NCBI GenBank assembly: GCA_040414495.1
Contig: JBEDUI010000109.1
Span: 1 to 6,846, forward strand
Length of the DNA: 6,846 nt
Reading direction: 5' to 3'
Source: DATAVB01 sp040414495
GTDB lineage: Bacteria; Actinomycetota; Actinomycetes; Mycobacteriales; QHCD01
The position numbers and the translations under genes are program-made. Positions 1-5,850 of the stretch are shown one piece after another. How positions within the stretch are numbered: the stretch's first letter is position 1; each line of letters begins with the position of its first letter. The notes below the pieces were generated by a model. The model was not told the origin of the DNA, did not search any database, and was given only the letters and a program-made list of their open reading frames with translations.

Positions 1-807
1 CTGCATCGTGTCCTTGAACAGGCACGGACCGGCCGCGAAACCCGCCCCGGGCAGGTCTTTCGCCCGCGGGTATTCGTACGCGAGCGCCTGCCGGATCCGT
101 TCGTAATCCAAACCTTGACTGTTGGCAATCATGTAGAACTGATTAGCCGCGGCGAATTTCAAATAACGCCAGGAATTGGTAAAGAGTTTGGCAAGTTCGG
201 CTTCTTCCGGCTCCAGCGGGACGATTTCGCTGGTGAGCTGGCGGAATACGGCAGCCGCGCGTTCGCGGACCTTATCGCTGCGCGCGGCCACAATCTGCGG
301 CAACGTAAACAACTCGGTCATCGCGTGACCTTCGGCGATCCGCTCCGGGCAGAACGCCACATCGATATCCAGCCCGGCCTCGGCCAGCACTCTTTCCACC
401 AACCGGGTCACGCCCGGATAGACGGTGCTGCGCAGGATCACCAATTGTCCTGACCGCATATATCCGGCCGCGCCGGACAACGCCCGCGGAATAGCGTGCG
501 GATCGGGATTCAGGTGCTCGTCGACCGGAGTGCCGATTACCACAATTACCGTGTCGGCCAGCGCGGTCACCGCCGGATCCACGGAGGCGCGCAGCCGGCC
601 CGAATCCACGACCTCACGCAGAATCGGCGCGGCGCCAGGCTCGGCGAACGGCAATACGCCGGCATTGACCGAATCGACCGTCTCCTGGTTGGTATCGCAT
701 ATCACCACGGAAGAGCCGCGGTCAGCCAGTGCGATCGACAGCGGCAGGCCGACGTGGCCACCGCCGCCGATCACGACAATGTCGTGCTCGGTGGTGTCGT
801 GTGCCAC
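1..807 (-). CDS. UDP-glucose/UDP-ManNAc-type nucleotide-sugar dehydrogenase, N-terminal 269 codons (3' end beyond window)
   Basis: NAD-dependent oxidation of a UDP-hexose to the UDP-uronate, a cytoplasmic step that supplies precursors for surface polysaccharides. I translated this frame by hand from a GTG at 807 to the window edge with no stop. Visible motifs are a Rossmann dinucleotide fold with IGGGGHVGLP (residues 13-22), the GTP of the NAD domain (92-94), STVYPGVT (127-134), CPERIAEGHA (153-162), the central-domain helix AKLFTNSWRYLKFAAAN (206-222), and AGPCLFKD (259-266). Cys262 in that last motif is the expected catalytic thiol. The C-terminal UDP-binding domain lies off the window. The start is chosen because GGGAG lies just upstream (short spacing) and the next in-frame GTG (codon 12) would cut the first beta strand. 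The substrate (glucose, ManNAc or another sugar) cannot be told from this part. About a quarter of its codons end in A or T, roughly twice the share in the start of proB. Confidence 0.88.
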   Translation of the reverse strand, partial: MAHDTTEHDIVVIGGGGHVGLPLSIALADRGSSVVICDTNQETVDSVNAGVLPFAEPGAAPILREVVDSGRLRASVDPAVTALADTVIVVIGTPVDEHLNPDPHAIPRALSGAAGYMRSGQLVILRSTVYPGVTRLVERVLAEAGLDIDVAFCPERIAEGHAMTELFTLPQIVAARSDKVRERAAAVFRQLTSEIVPLEPEEAELAKLFTNSWRYLKFAAANQFYMIANSQGLDYERIRQALAYEYPRAKDLPGAGFAAGPCLFKDTMQ

Positions 808-866
808 GACACTCCCATCTCTCGACGAATGTAACAATCTAGGACGCCCGCGGTACGGCCGGGGGT

Positions 867-888
867 TGACATCGACGTACCGATGTCA
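867..888. repeat. Perfect 8+8-bp inverted repeat in the proB/dehydrogenase spacer (possible operator)
   Basis: Arms TGACATCG (867-874) and CGATGTCA (881-888) flank a 6-base centre, ACGTAC. The arms match perfectly. The site lies about 60 bases upstream of the dehydrogenase GTG start and more than 100 bases past the proB stop, a position that suits a regulator-binding site better than a terminator. No T-rich run follows on either strand. On the plus strand the left edge reads TTGACA, but no -10 box follows at a suitable distance. I found no convincing promoter for the dehydrogenase. TAGATT (841-836, minus) could be a -10 box but lacks a -35 partner. The rest of the 808-997 spacer holds a short GC-rich stem (CCGGC 910-914 with GCCGG 919-923) with only a weak T tail, and no gene. 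Confidence 0.55.
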
Positions 889-997
889 GAGCTGCCAAGA
901 ATCCCCAACCCGGCTGCGGCCGGCCCGCGCGGGATATCGAATAGCGTGCCATACGGCCGATTGCCAGGTACGGCGGCTCACAGGATGTAGTGAAGAT

Positions 998-2098
998 TCA
1001 CAGGACAACCAGGTCGTCGCGGTGCACAACCTCGCGGCGATGGTCGGCATCCAGGTCGCGGGTGGAGCGGCCCAACAGCGGCGGCAGCTCGCTGGCGTCG
1101 TAATTGACCAACCCGCGAGCCACCGTCGCCCCGTCCGGGCCGAGCAGCTCGATCGGGTCACCAGCCGAGAAATCGCCGCGCACCTCCGTAATCCCGGCCG
1201 ACAGCAGCGACGCCCGGCGTTGGACGACCGCGAGCACCGCGCCCGCGTCCAGGATCAGCTGGCCATGCGGCGTGGTGGCGTGGCGCAGCCAGAACAGGCG
1301 CGATTTGCCCCGCCGACCCGTCGGTACGAAAACCGTTCCGCCCTTACCGGCCAGCGCCGGTACCACGTCGTCGGCCGACGCGAGCAGGACCACAATGCCC
1401 TCGCTGCAGGCGATGCGGGCCGCCTGCACCTTGCTGGCCATGCCGCCGGTACCCAGGCCGGCCGACCCGGTCCGGCCGGCCCGCACCGCGTCCAGGTCGG
1501 CGTCGCCGCGGACCACATCGAGTCGGCGGGCGTGAGGTTTGCGCGGGTCAGCGGTGTACAGCGCATCCACGTCCGAGAGCAGGACCAGCGCCCGGGCGGT
1601 CACCAGATGCGAGACCAGAGCGGCCAGCCGGTCGTTGTCGCCGAACCGGATCTCCTCCGTGGCCACGGCGTCGTTCTCGTTGATGATCGGTACGACCCCG
1701 AGCCCGAGTAGCCGGTCCAGGGTGCGGCGGGCGTTGCGGTAGTGAGCCCGCCGAACCAGGTCGTCAGCGGTGAGCAGCACCTGGCCGACGGTCAGACCGT
1801 GCCGGGCGAACGAGGCGGCGTACCGCTCCACCAGCACCATCTGCCCGACGCTGGCCGCGGCCTGTTGGGTGGCCAGGTCGCGCGGCCGGTGCGCCAGGCC
1901 GAGCGGTGCCAGCCCGGCCGCGATCGCCCCCGACGAGACGAGCACGACCTGATGACCCGCCTTCTGTCGGGCGGCCAGCGCGTCGACCAGACCGTCGAGC
2001 CGCTCCGGGGCGAGGCCACCGGCCATCGTGGTCAACGACGAGGACCCGATCTTCACCACCAGTGGGCTGGCTTCACCCACCGTCTGCCGCGCGGTCAC
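998..2098 (-). CDS. proB: Glutamate 5-kinase
   Basis: Catalyses ATP-dependent phosphorylation of L-glutamate to gamma-glutamyl phosphate, the first and usually proline-inhibited step of proline synthesis. The 366-residue product has the normal two-domain length: an amino-acid-kinase domain followed by a C-terminal PUA domain (about 281-364). Motifs are VVKIGSSSL (14-22), VSSGAIAAG (54-62), IINENDAV (138-145), FGDNDRL (152-158), SDVDALYTADPR (175-186) and GTGGMASKVQAA (216-227). The start is GTG, supported by a strong Shine-Dalgarno AGGAGGG nine to ten bases upstream inside the 18-base gap after obg, so the gene is probably cotranscribed with obg. The proA partner, which follows proB in many bacteria, is not next to it here. 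Confidence 0.97.
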   Translation of the reverse strand: MTARQTVGEASPLVVKIGSSSLTTMAGGLAPERLDGLVDALAARQKAGHQVVLVSSGAIAAGLAPLGLAHRPRDLATQQAAASVGQMVLVERYAASFARHGLTVGQVLLTADDLVRRAHYRNARRTLDRLLGLGVVPIINENDAVATEEIRFGDNDRLAALVSHLVTARALVLLSDVDALYTADPRKPHARRLDVVRGDADLDAVRAGRTGSAGLGTGGMASKVQAARIACSEGIVVLLASADDVVPALAGKGGTVFVPTGRRGKSRLFWLRHATTPHGQLILDAGAVLAVVQRRASLLSAGITEVRGDFSAGDPIELLGPDGATVARGLVNYDASELPPLLGRSTRDLDADHRREVVHRDDLVVL

Positions 2099-2116
2099 GC
2101 CGCTGATCCCTCCTGC

Positions 2117-3562
2117 TTATTGATCTAGATCGTCGTCATAGTCGCCGGGCTGGCGGCGCGCCCGCTTGGCCTCGCGGCGTTCGGCCGCGCCGACCCGGGT
2201 GTTGGTCTCCAGCCGGTTGTCCTCGCCGCGCCGGCTGGGTACGTATTCGTCCACGCTGGGTTGCCAGTCGAACGTCACCACGCCGATCCGCACCGGGTCG
2301 CCGGCCTTGGCGCCCGCCTCGGCCAGTGCGTCCTCCACACCGATCCGGGCCAGCCGGTCGGCCAGGTAACCAACCGCCTCGTCGTTCCCGAAGTCGGTCT
2401 GCCGTACCCACCGCTCCGGGCGAGAGCCGGTGACCAGGAAGCCGTCCGGGTCCTCCGGATCGCGGCTCACCTCGAACGTCGTCTCGCCGGTCGGCTGCGG
2501 GCGCAGCACGATCCGGGTCGGCTCGGCCGGCGGGGCGGCGGCCCGGGCCGCGGTCACCTGCTCGGCCATCGCGTACGACAGCGCGTCCAGACCGCTGTGT
2601 GTGGCGACGCTGATCTCGAAGACCGGCCAACCGCGCTCCGCGACATCGGCCCGGACCAGCTCGGCCAGGTCGTGTGCCTCGGGCACGTCGACCTTGTTCA
2701 ACGCGACGATCCGAGGCCGCTGCGCCAGATCGGCCGCGAACGAGCCCATCGAGCGGTACTGCGCCAGTTCGGCCTCGACCGCGTCGATGTCCGAGACCGG
2801 GTCGCGGCCGGGCTCCTCGGTCGCGCAGTCCACCACGTGCACCAGGACCGCGCAGCGCTCGACGTGGCGCAGGAACTCCAGGCCCAGGCCCTTGCCGTCC
2901 GCTGCGCCGGGAATCAGGCCCGGTACGTCGGCGATCGTGTAGGCGACGTCGCCGGCGGTGACGACGCCAAGGTTGGGCACGAGGGTGGTGAACGGGTAGT
3001 CGGCGATCTTGGGCCGGGCCGCCGACAGCGCGGCCACCAGCGAGGACTTGCCGGCGCTGGGGAAGCCGATCAGCCCGACATCGGCCACGCTCTTGAGCTC
3101 CAGGACGATCTCGCGCTCCTCGCCCGGCTCACCCAGCAACGCGAACCCGGGGGCTTTGCGCCGGGGCGAGGCCAGGGCGGCGTTGCCGAGGCCGCCGTGC
3201 CCGCCGTGCGCGACCACGAACCGGGTCCCGGCGCCGACGAGATCGGCCAGCACCTCACCATCGGTCGTCTGCACCACGGTGCCGTCGGGGACCCGCAGCT
3301 CGAGGTCTGTACCGACCGCGCCATTCCGATTGCTGCCCTGTCCCTGCCGGCCGTTGGCGGCGCGCTGGTGCGGGCGACGTTGGAAATCCAGCAGCGTATG
3401 CGCGCCTGGGTCGACGACCAGCACGATGTCGCCGCCCTTGCCGCCGTTCCCGCCGTCGGGACCCCCCAACGGCTTGAACTTCTCCCGGTGCACGGAGTCG
3501 CATCCGTGCCCACCGTGGCCGGCCACGACGTGCAGCTCGGCCCGGTCGACGAACGAGGTCAC
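2117..3562 (-). CDS. obg: Obg/CgtA GTPase (50S ribosome assembly)
   Basis: Essential GTPase of the Obg family that binds the large ribosomal subunit and takes part in 50S maturation and stress signalling. The 481-residue product has three domains. The N-terminal glycine-rich Obg fold (about 1-158) includes GGPDGGNGGKGGD at 33-45. The G domain carries G1 GFPSAGKSS (166-174), switch I DYPFTT (188-193), G3 DVPG (212-215), G4 NKVD (289-292) and a G5-like SVAT (318-321). The C-terminal OCT domain (about 350-432) is followed by a charged tail ending in an acidic Asp-rich stretch. The GTG start at 3562 gives the family N-terminus (MTSFVDRAELHVVAG); GAGGAGG sits only about four bases upstream of it. 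The gene is separated from rpmA by 100 bases that hold a terminator-like hairpin, so obg may depend on read-through or on its own promoter. Confidence 0.97.
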   Translation of the reverse strand: MTSFVDRAELHVVAGHGGHGCDSVHREKFKPLGGPDGGNGGKGGDIVLVVDPGAHTLLDFQRRPHQRAANGRQGQGSNRNGAVGTDLELRVPDGTVVQTTDGEVLADLVGAGTRFVVAHGGHGGLGNAALASPRRKAPGFALLGEPGEEREIVLELKSVADVGLIGFPSAGKSSLVAALSAARPKIADYPFTTLVPNLGVVTAGDVAYTIADVPGLIPGAADGKGLGLEFLRHVERCAVLVHVVDCATEEPGRDPVSDIDAVEAELAQYRSMGSFAADLAQRPRIVALNKVDVPEAHDLAELVRADVAERGWPVFEISVATHSGLDALSYAMAEQVTAARAAAPPAEPTRIVLRPQPTGETTFEVSRDPEDPDGFLVTGSRPERWVRQTDFGNDEAVGYLADRLARIGVEDALAEAGAKAGDPVRIGVVTFDWQPSVDEYVPSRRGEDNRLETNTRVGAAERREAKRARRQPGDYDDDLDQ

Positions 3563-3583
3563 GGATCCTCCTCAGTTACTGGT

Positions 3584-3606
3584 GTGTGTCATCTGCGCAG
3601 ACACAC
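3584..3606 (-). repeat. Inverted repeat (hairpin) in the obg leader
   Basis: On the minus strand GTGTGTC (3606-3600) pairs perfectly with GACACAC (3590-3584) across a nine-base loop. The overlapping TCTGCGCAGA (3601-3592) is itself a perfect palindrome, so two alternative folds are possible. The hairpin starts two bases after the rpmA terminator stem and ends about 20 bases before the obg start, close to its Shine-Dalgarno. It may be an RNA processing or 5'-end stabilising element for obg mRNA, or a DNA operator. Nothing in the sequence decides between these. Confidence 0.45.
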
Positions 3607-3608
3607 GA

Positions 3609-3636
3609 AAGGCGGGCCGATGAGTCGGCCCGCCTT
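3609..3636 (-). terminator. Intrinsic terminator after rpmA
   Basis: A perfect 12-bp stem, AAGGCGGGCCGA (3609-3620) and TCGGCCCGCCTT (3625-3636), closes a four-base loop. It lies 26 bases past the rpmA stop. Read on the minus strand the 3' arm runs into TTTCGTGTGT, a moderately T-rich tail. The position between the ribosomal-protein genes and obg suggests a partial terminator that lowers obg-proB expression relative to rplU-rpmA. The stem is symmetric, but no plus-strand gene is present for it to serve. Confidence 0.85.
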
Positions 3637-3662
3637 CGATGATTACTCCCGTACGGGCTGGC

Positions 3663-3920
3663 TCAGCCCTCCACCGGGACGATGTTCACGGTCTTGCGTC
3701 CCCGCTTCACGCCGAACTGCACGGCGCCGGGCTGCAACGCGAACAACGTGTCATCCTTGCCCCGGCCGACGCTGACGCCGGGGTGGAAGTGCGTACCCCG
3801 CTGGCGGACGATGATCTCGCCGGCGTTGACGACCTGGCCACCGAACCGCTTCACACCCAGCCGCTGGGCGTTGGAGTCACGGCCGTTACGCGAGGACGAG
3901 GCGCCTTTCTTGTGTGCCAT
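3663..3920 (-). CDS. rpmA: Large-subunit ribosomal protein bL27
   Basis: Component of the 50S subunit whose flexible basic N-terminus reaches the peptidyl-transferase centre. The 85-residue product is full length. It begins MAHKKGASSSRNGRDS, and the family signature GEIIVRQRGTHFHPG spans residues 34-48. The N-terminus is the short form, without the cleaved extension known from Firmicutes bL27. The ATG is eight bases after the rplU stop and is preceded by a weak AGTAGGT, so translation is probably coupled to rplU. A strong terminator hairpin follows the gene. Confidence 0.98.
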   Translation of the reverse strand: MAHKKGASSSRNGRDSNAQRLGVKRFGGQVVNAGEIIVRQRGTHFHPGVSVGRGKDDTLFALQPGAVQFGVKRGRKTVNIVPVEG

Positions 3921-3928
3921 GTCGCGAC

Positions 3929-4243
3929 CTACTTCCCGCTCTCGATGCCGGTGACCTTGACGCGGGTCAGGCTCTGCCGGTGACCCTGGCGCTTGTGGTA
4001 CCGCGTCTTGTTCTTGAACTTGTGAATCTTGATCTTGGGGCCCTTGCCGTGGCTGACCACCTCGGCGGTCACCGACGCCTTGGCCAGCGCGGCCGCGTCG
4101 CTGGTGACGCTCTCGCCGTCAACCAGCAGCACCGCCGGCAGCGACAGGCTCGCGCCCGGCTCCTCGGCGAGGGAGTTGACCTCGAACTCGTCGCCGACGG
4201 CGACCTTGTACTGCCGCCCGCCGCTCTTGACGATCGCGTACAC
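3929..4243 (-). CDS. rplU: Large-subunit ribosomal protein bL21
   Basis: 50S ribosomal protein that binds 23S rRNA. From the GTG at 4243 the product is 104 residues, the usual bL21 length. It starts MYAIVKSGGRQYKV and contains the rRNA-binding signature KIHKFKNKTRYHKRQGHRQ (72-90). The frame stays open upstream to 4309, but those 22 extra codons do not resemble bL21. An AGGAAG lies about eleven bases before the 4243 start, so I chose the shorter form. It is the first gene of an rplU-rpmA(-obg-proB) unit, with a promoter and a structured leader upstream. Confidence 0.97.
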   Translation of the reverse strand: MYAIVKSGGRQYKVAVGDEFEVNSLAEEPGASLSLPAVLLVDGESVTSDAAALAKASVTAEVVSHGKGPKIKIHKFKNKTRYHKRQGHRQSLTRVKVTGIESGK

Positions 4244-4281
4244 GACCGAACCCACTTCCTGTCCGTCTGCCTGTATCTGCG

Positions 4282-4332
4282 AAAAACATGCCCACCGTCG
4301 AGCACGCACAGAAATGGTGCGCGCCGCGCACC
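4282..4332 (-). promoter_or_regulatory. rplU 5' leader with mutually exclusive hairpins and a T5 run
   Basis: Within the roughly 90-nt leader expected from the upstream promoter, minus-strand GGTGCGC (4332-4326) pairs perfectly with GCGCACC (4322-4316) over a 3-nt loop. Alternatively GCGCGCAC (4324-4317) pairs with GTGCGTGC (4309-4302) over a 7-nt loop, using one G-U pair. The two folds share bases and cannot coexist. A third weak stem, CGTGC (4306-4302) with GCATG (4291-4287), would sit directly before TTTTT (4286-4282), like a weak terminator. This resembles an attenuation leader, known for ribosomal-protein operons in general. I do not recognise a named leader family, and the fold assignment is by eye only. 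Confidence 0.4.
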
Positions 4333-4340
4333 GACGTCTT

Positions 4341-4370
4341 AGGGTACGGACCCGCCTATCGGCAGGTCAA
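4341..4370 (-). promoter_or_regulatory. Sigma-70-type promoter for rplU-rpmA
   Basis: On the minus strand a -35 box TTGACC (4370-4365) and a -10 box TACCCT (4346-4341) are separated by 18 bases. Both match the housekeeping-sigma consensus of actinobacteria well. Transcription would start near 4334 and give a leader of about 90 nt before the rplU GTG. The -35 box covers the tenA stop codon, so the promoter is packed against the thiamine operon with no spare spacer. Confidence 0.68.
4349..4368 (-). repeat. Inverted repeat within the rplU promoter spacer, abutting the tenA stop
   Basis: Minus-strand GACCTGCC (4368-4361) pairs with GGCGGGTC (4356-4349) around a GATA loop, eight base pairs with one G-U. 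It starts within the tenA TGA codon and lies between the -35 and -10 boxes of the rplU promoter. It has no T tract, so it may act as a U-less terminator for the thi operon, or as a site where a protein could affect the rplU promoter. It is the only terminator candidate between tenA and rplU. Confidence 0.45.
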
Positions 4371-5047
4371 ACCGGGTCACCTGTTACCCACTGGCGGGTC
4401 GGCCAGGACTCCTGCCGCCAGGCCGCATCCCAGAACATCCACTCGTACTCGCAGCCGCGAATGAAGGCGGCCCGCATCCGATCCACAACCGCTGGTTCGG
4501 CCGCCGTCGCGACCCGGTCGGTGATCTGCTTGGCCGTCTCGACCGAAGCGGCGAACTCCTCGTCGGAGTACGTGGCAATCCACTTCTCGTACGGATGTCC
4601 GGCCAAATCCCCCACCGCCGCGGCGATATGCGTACCCACGTGGGCGTACACCCAGAAGCAGGGCAGCACGGCGGCGACCAGCTCGGAGTAGCCACCGGTC
4701 AACGCGACCGAGTGCAGATACGAGACGTACGCCAGGGCCGATGGCGCGGTCGCGATCCCGGTGGTGTCGACGCCCTCGAGGTAGCCGGCGTGCAGGGTCC
4801 GCTCGGCCACCAGCGCGGTGTGCGCGCTGCGGGCATAGAACGCCGCGTCCTCGGGCGATCCGGCCCGGGTCGAGGCGGCGGCCAGTGCCTGCGAGAAACC
4901 GGCCAGGTAGCGGGCGTCCTGGGCCAGGTAGAAGTGGAACCGATCCAGGTCCAGGTCGCCGCTGGCCAGGGCTTGGTTGAACGGGTGGTCCAGGATCGCC
5001 TGCTGCAGCGGGGCGGTTGCCTGCCAGACCTCGGTGCAGAAACTCAT
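4367..5047 (-). CDS. tenA: Thiaminase II / aminopyrimidine aminohydrolase
   Basis: TenA hydrolyses aminopyrimidine breakdown products of thiamine to hydroxymethylpyrimidine, which feeds ThiD; it can also cleave thiamine. The 226-residue, all-helical protein has the usual family length. Expected active-site positions are present: Asp44 and Tyr47 in LAQDARYL, Cys130 and Tyr134 in LPCFWVYAHVG (128-138), and Glu202 in CEYEWMFWDAAW (199-210). The cysteine places it in the TenA_C class with thiaminase II activity, not in the Cys-less TenA_E class. The start ATG overlaps the thiD stop (ATGA), with GGAG seven bases upstream inside thiD. It is the last gene of the thi operon, and its stop codon lies in the rplU -35 box. 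Confidence 0.94.
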   Translation of the reverse strand: MSFCTEVWQATAPLQQAILDHPFNQALASGDLDLDRFHFYLAQDARYLAGFSQALAAASTRAGSPEDAAFYARSAHTALVAERTLHAGYLEGVDTTGIATAPSALAYVSYLHSVALTGGYSELVAAVLPCFWVYAHVGTHIAAAVGDLAGHPYEKWIATYSDEEFAASVETAKQITDRVATAAEPAVVDRMRAAFIRGCEYEWMFWDAAWRQESWPTRQWVTGDPV

Positions 5048-5850
5048 TTGGTTGCTCCGGTTATCGCGTACGTGTGGTGAACCGGTCCGTGGCCGTGTCC
5101 GACGTCCAGGTCGTCGGCGGCGCGCAGCGCCTCGGTCAGATAGTCCTTGGCCTGCCCGACCGCTGTCAGCCAGTCCTCAGTGGACGGTCGCAACGTGGCA
5201 ATGGCTGAGGAGAGTGTGCAGCCAGTGCCGTGGGTGTTTTTCGTATCGACCCGCGGCGCGGTGAGGGTGTGTAGTTCTCCTTGCGTAGCAAGGACATCCG
5301 TGCTATCCAATGTGGACAGATGGCCGCCTTTGAGCAGTACGTCGGTGTCGTACGAACGCAGCTTTTCGGCCTGCTCGCGCATGGTGGCCAGGTCGGTCGC
5401 CTCCGGTTCGCCGAGCAGGTCGCCGGCCTCGGGCACGTTGGGCGTGATCAGGTCGGCTCGGTGCAGCAGTTCATCGCGCAGCGCGGCCACGGCGTTGGCG
5501 GCCAGCAACCGGTCGCCGCTGGCCGCCACCATCACCGGATCCAGTACGACCAGCGCCGGCCGGTATTTGTCCAGTGCCGCCGCCACCGCGGCGATGACGT
5601 CCACATTGGACAGCATGCCGATCTTGACCGCATCGACCCGTACGTCCTCGAATACGGCGTCCAGTTGCTGGGTCACGAATTCCGGCGGCACGTCCTGCAC
5701 CGCCCGCACGCCCTGGGTGTTCTGCGCCACCAGCGCGGTCACCACGCACATGCCGTACCCACCCAGCGCCGCGATCGTCTTCAGGTCAGCCTGAATGCCG
5801 GCGCCGCCGGTCGGGTCGGTACCAGCGATGGACAGAACGTTGGGGATCAT
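5044..5850 (-). CDS. thiD: Hydroxymethylpyrimidine/phosphomethylpyrimidine kinase
   Basis: ThiD phosphorylates HMP and then HMP-P, giving the pyrimidine pyrophosphate used by ThiE. The 268-residue ribokinase-fold protein shows SIAGTDPTGGAGIQADLKT (7-25), KIGML (76-80), LDPVMVAASGD (103-113), LITPNVPEA (134-142), LLKGGH (172-177) and the anion-hole motif THGTGCTLSSAIA (206-218) with Cys211. Length and motifs fit a stand-alone ThiD without a fused ThiE or TenA domain; those partners are separate adjacent genes. The ATG overlaps the thiE stop by four bases, and AAAGGTGA precedes it. Codons around residues 186-200 end in A or T more often than their surroundings and hold a 7-bp inverted repeat (5278-5294). 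Confidence 0.96.
   Translation of the reverse strand: MIPNVLSIAGTDPTGGAGIQADLKTIAALGGYGMCVVTALVAQNTQGVRAVQDVPPEFVTQQLDAVFEDVRVDAVKIGMLSNVDVIAAVAAALDKYRPALVVLDPVMVAASGDRLLAANAVAALRDELLHRADLITPNVPEAGDLLGEPEATDLATMREQAEKLRSYDTDVLLKGGHLSTLDSTDVLATQGELHTLTAPRVDTKNTHGTGCTLSSAIATLRPSTEDWLTAVGQAKDYLTEALRAADDLDVGHGHGPVHHTYAITGATK

Noticed and set aside
866..894. Plus-strand promoter beginning with TTGACA
   Set aside because: No -10-like box lies 16-19 bases downstream and no plus-strand gene follows; the hexamer is part of the palindrome.
905..935. GC-rich palindromic stretch after proB as its terminator
   Set aside because: The short stems (5 bp, and CCCGCGCGGG without a loop) have only a weak T tail and lie more than 60 bases past the proB stop, so they are not convincing in sequence this GC-rich.
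425..1711. A 428-codon open frame on the plus strand across the dehydrogenase, the spacer and proB
   Set aside because: It runs across the opposite strand of two unrelated real genes and a spacer, has no motif, and is explained by codon bias on the minus strand.
3648..3657. Palindrome CCCGTACGGG just after the rpmA stop as an operator
   Set aside because: It is only 10 bp, and GTAC-centred GC-rich palindromes are common by chance in this sequence; the neighbouring 12-bp stem explains the region better.
2261..3775. A 504-codon open frame on the plus strand opposite obg
   Set aside because: It lies antisense to a clear Obg GTPase, its product is low-complexity (Arg, Gly, Ala, His rich) without recognisable motifs, and such long antisense frames are expected from third-position GC bias.
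4244..4309. N-terminal extension of bL21 starting at 4309
   Set aside because: The extra residues do not resemble bL21, while the GTG at 4243 gives the exact family N-terminus and length with an AGGAAG upstream.
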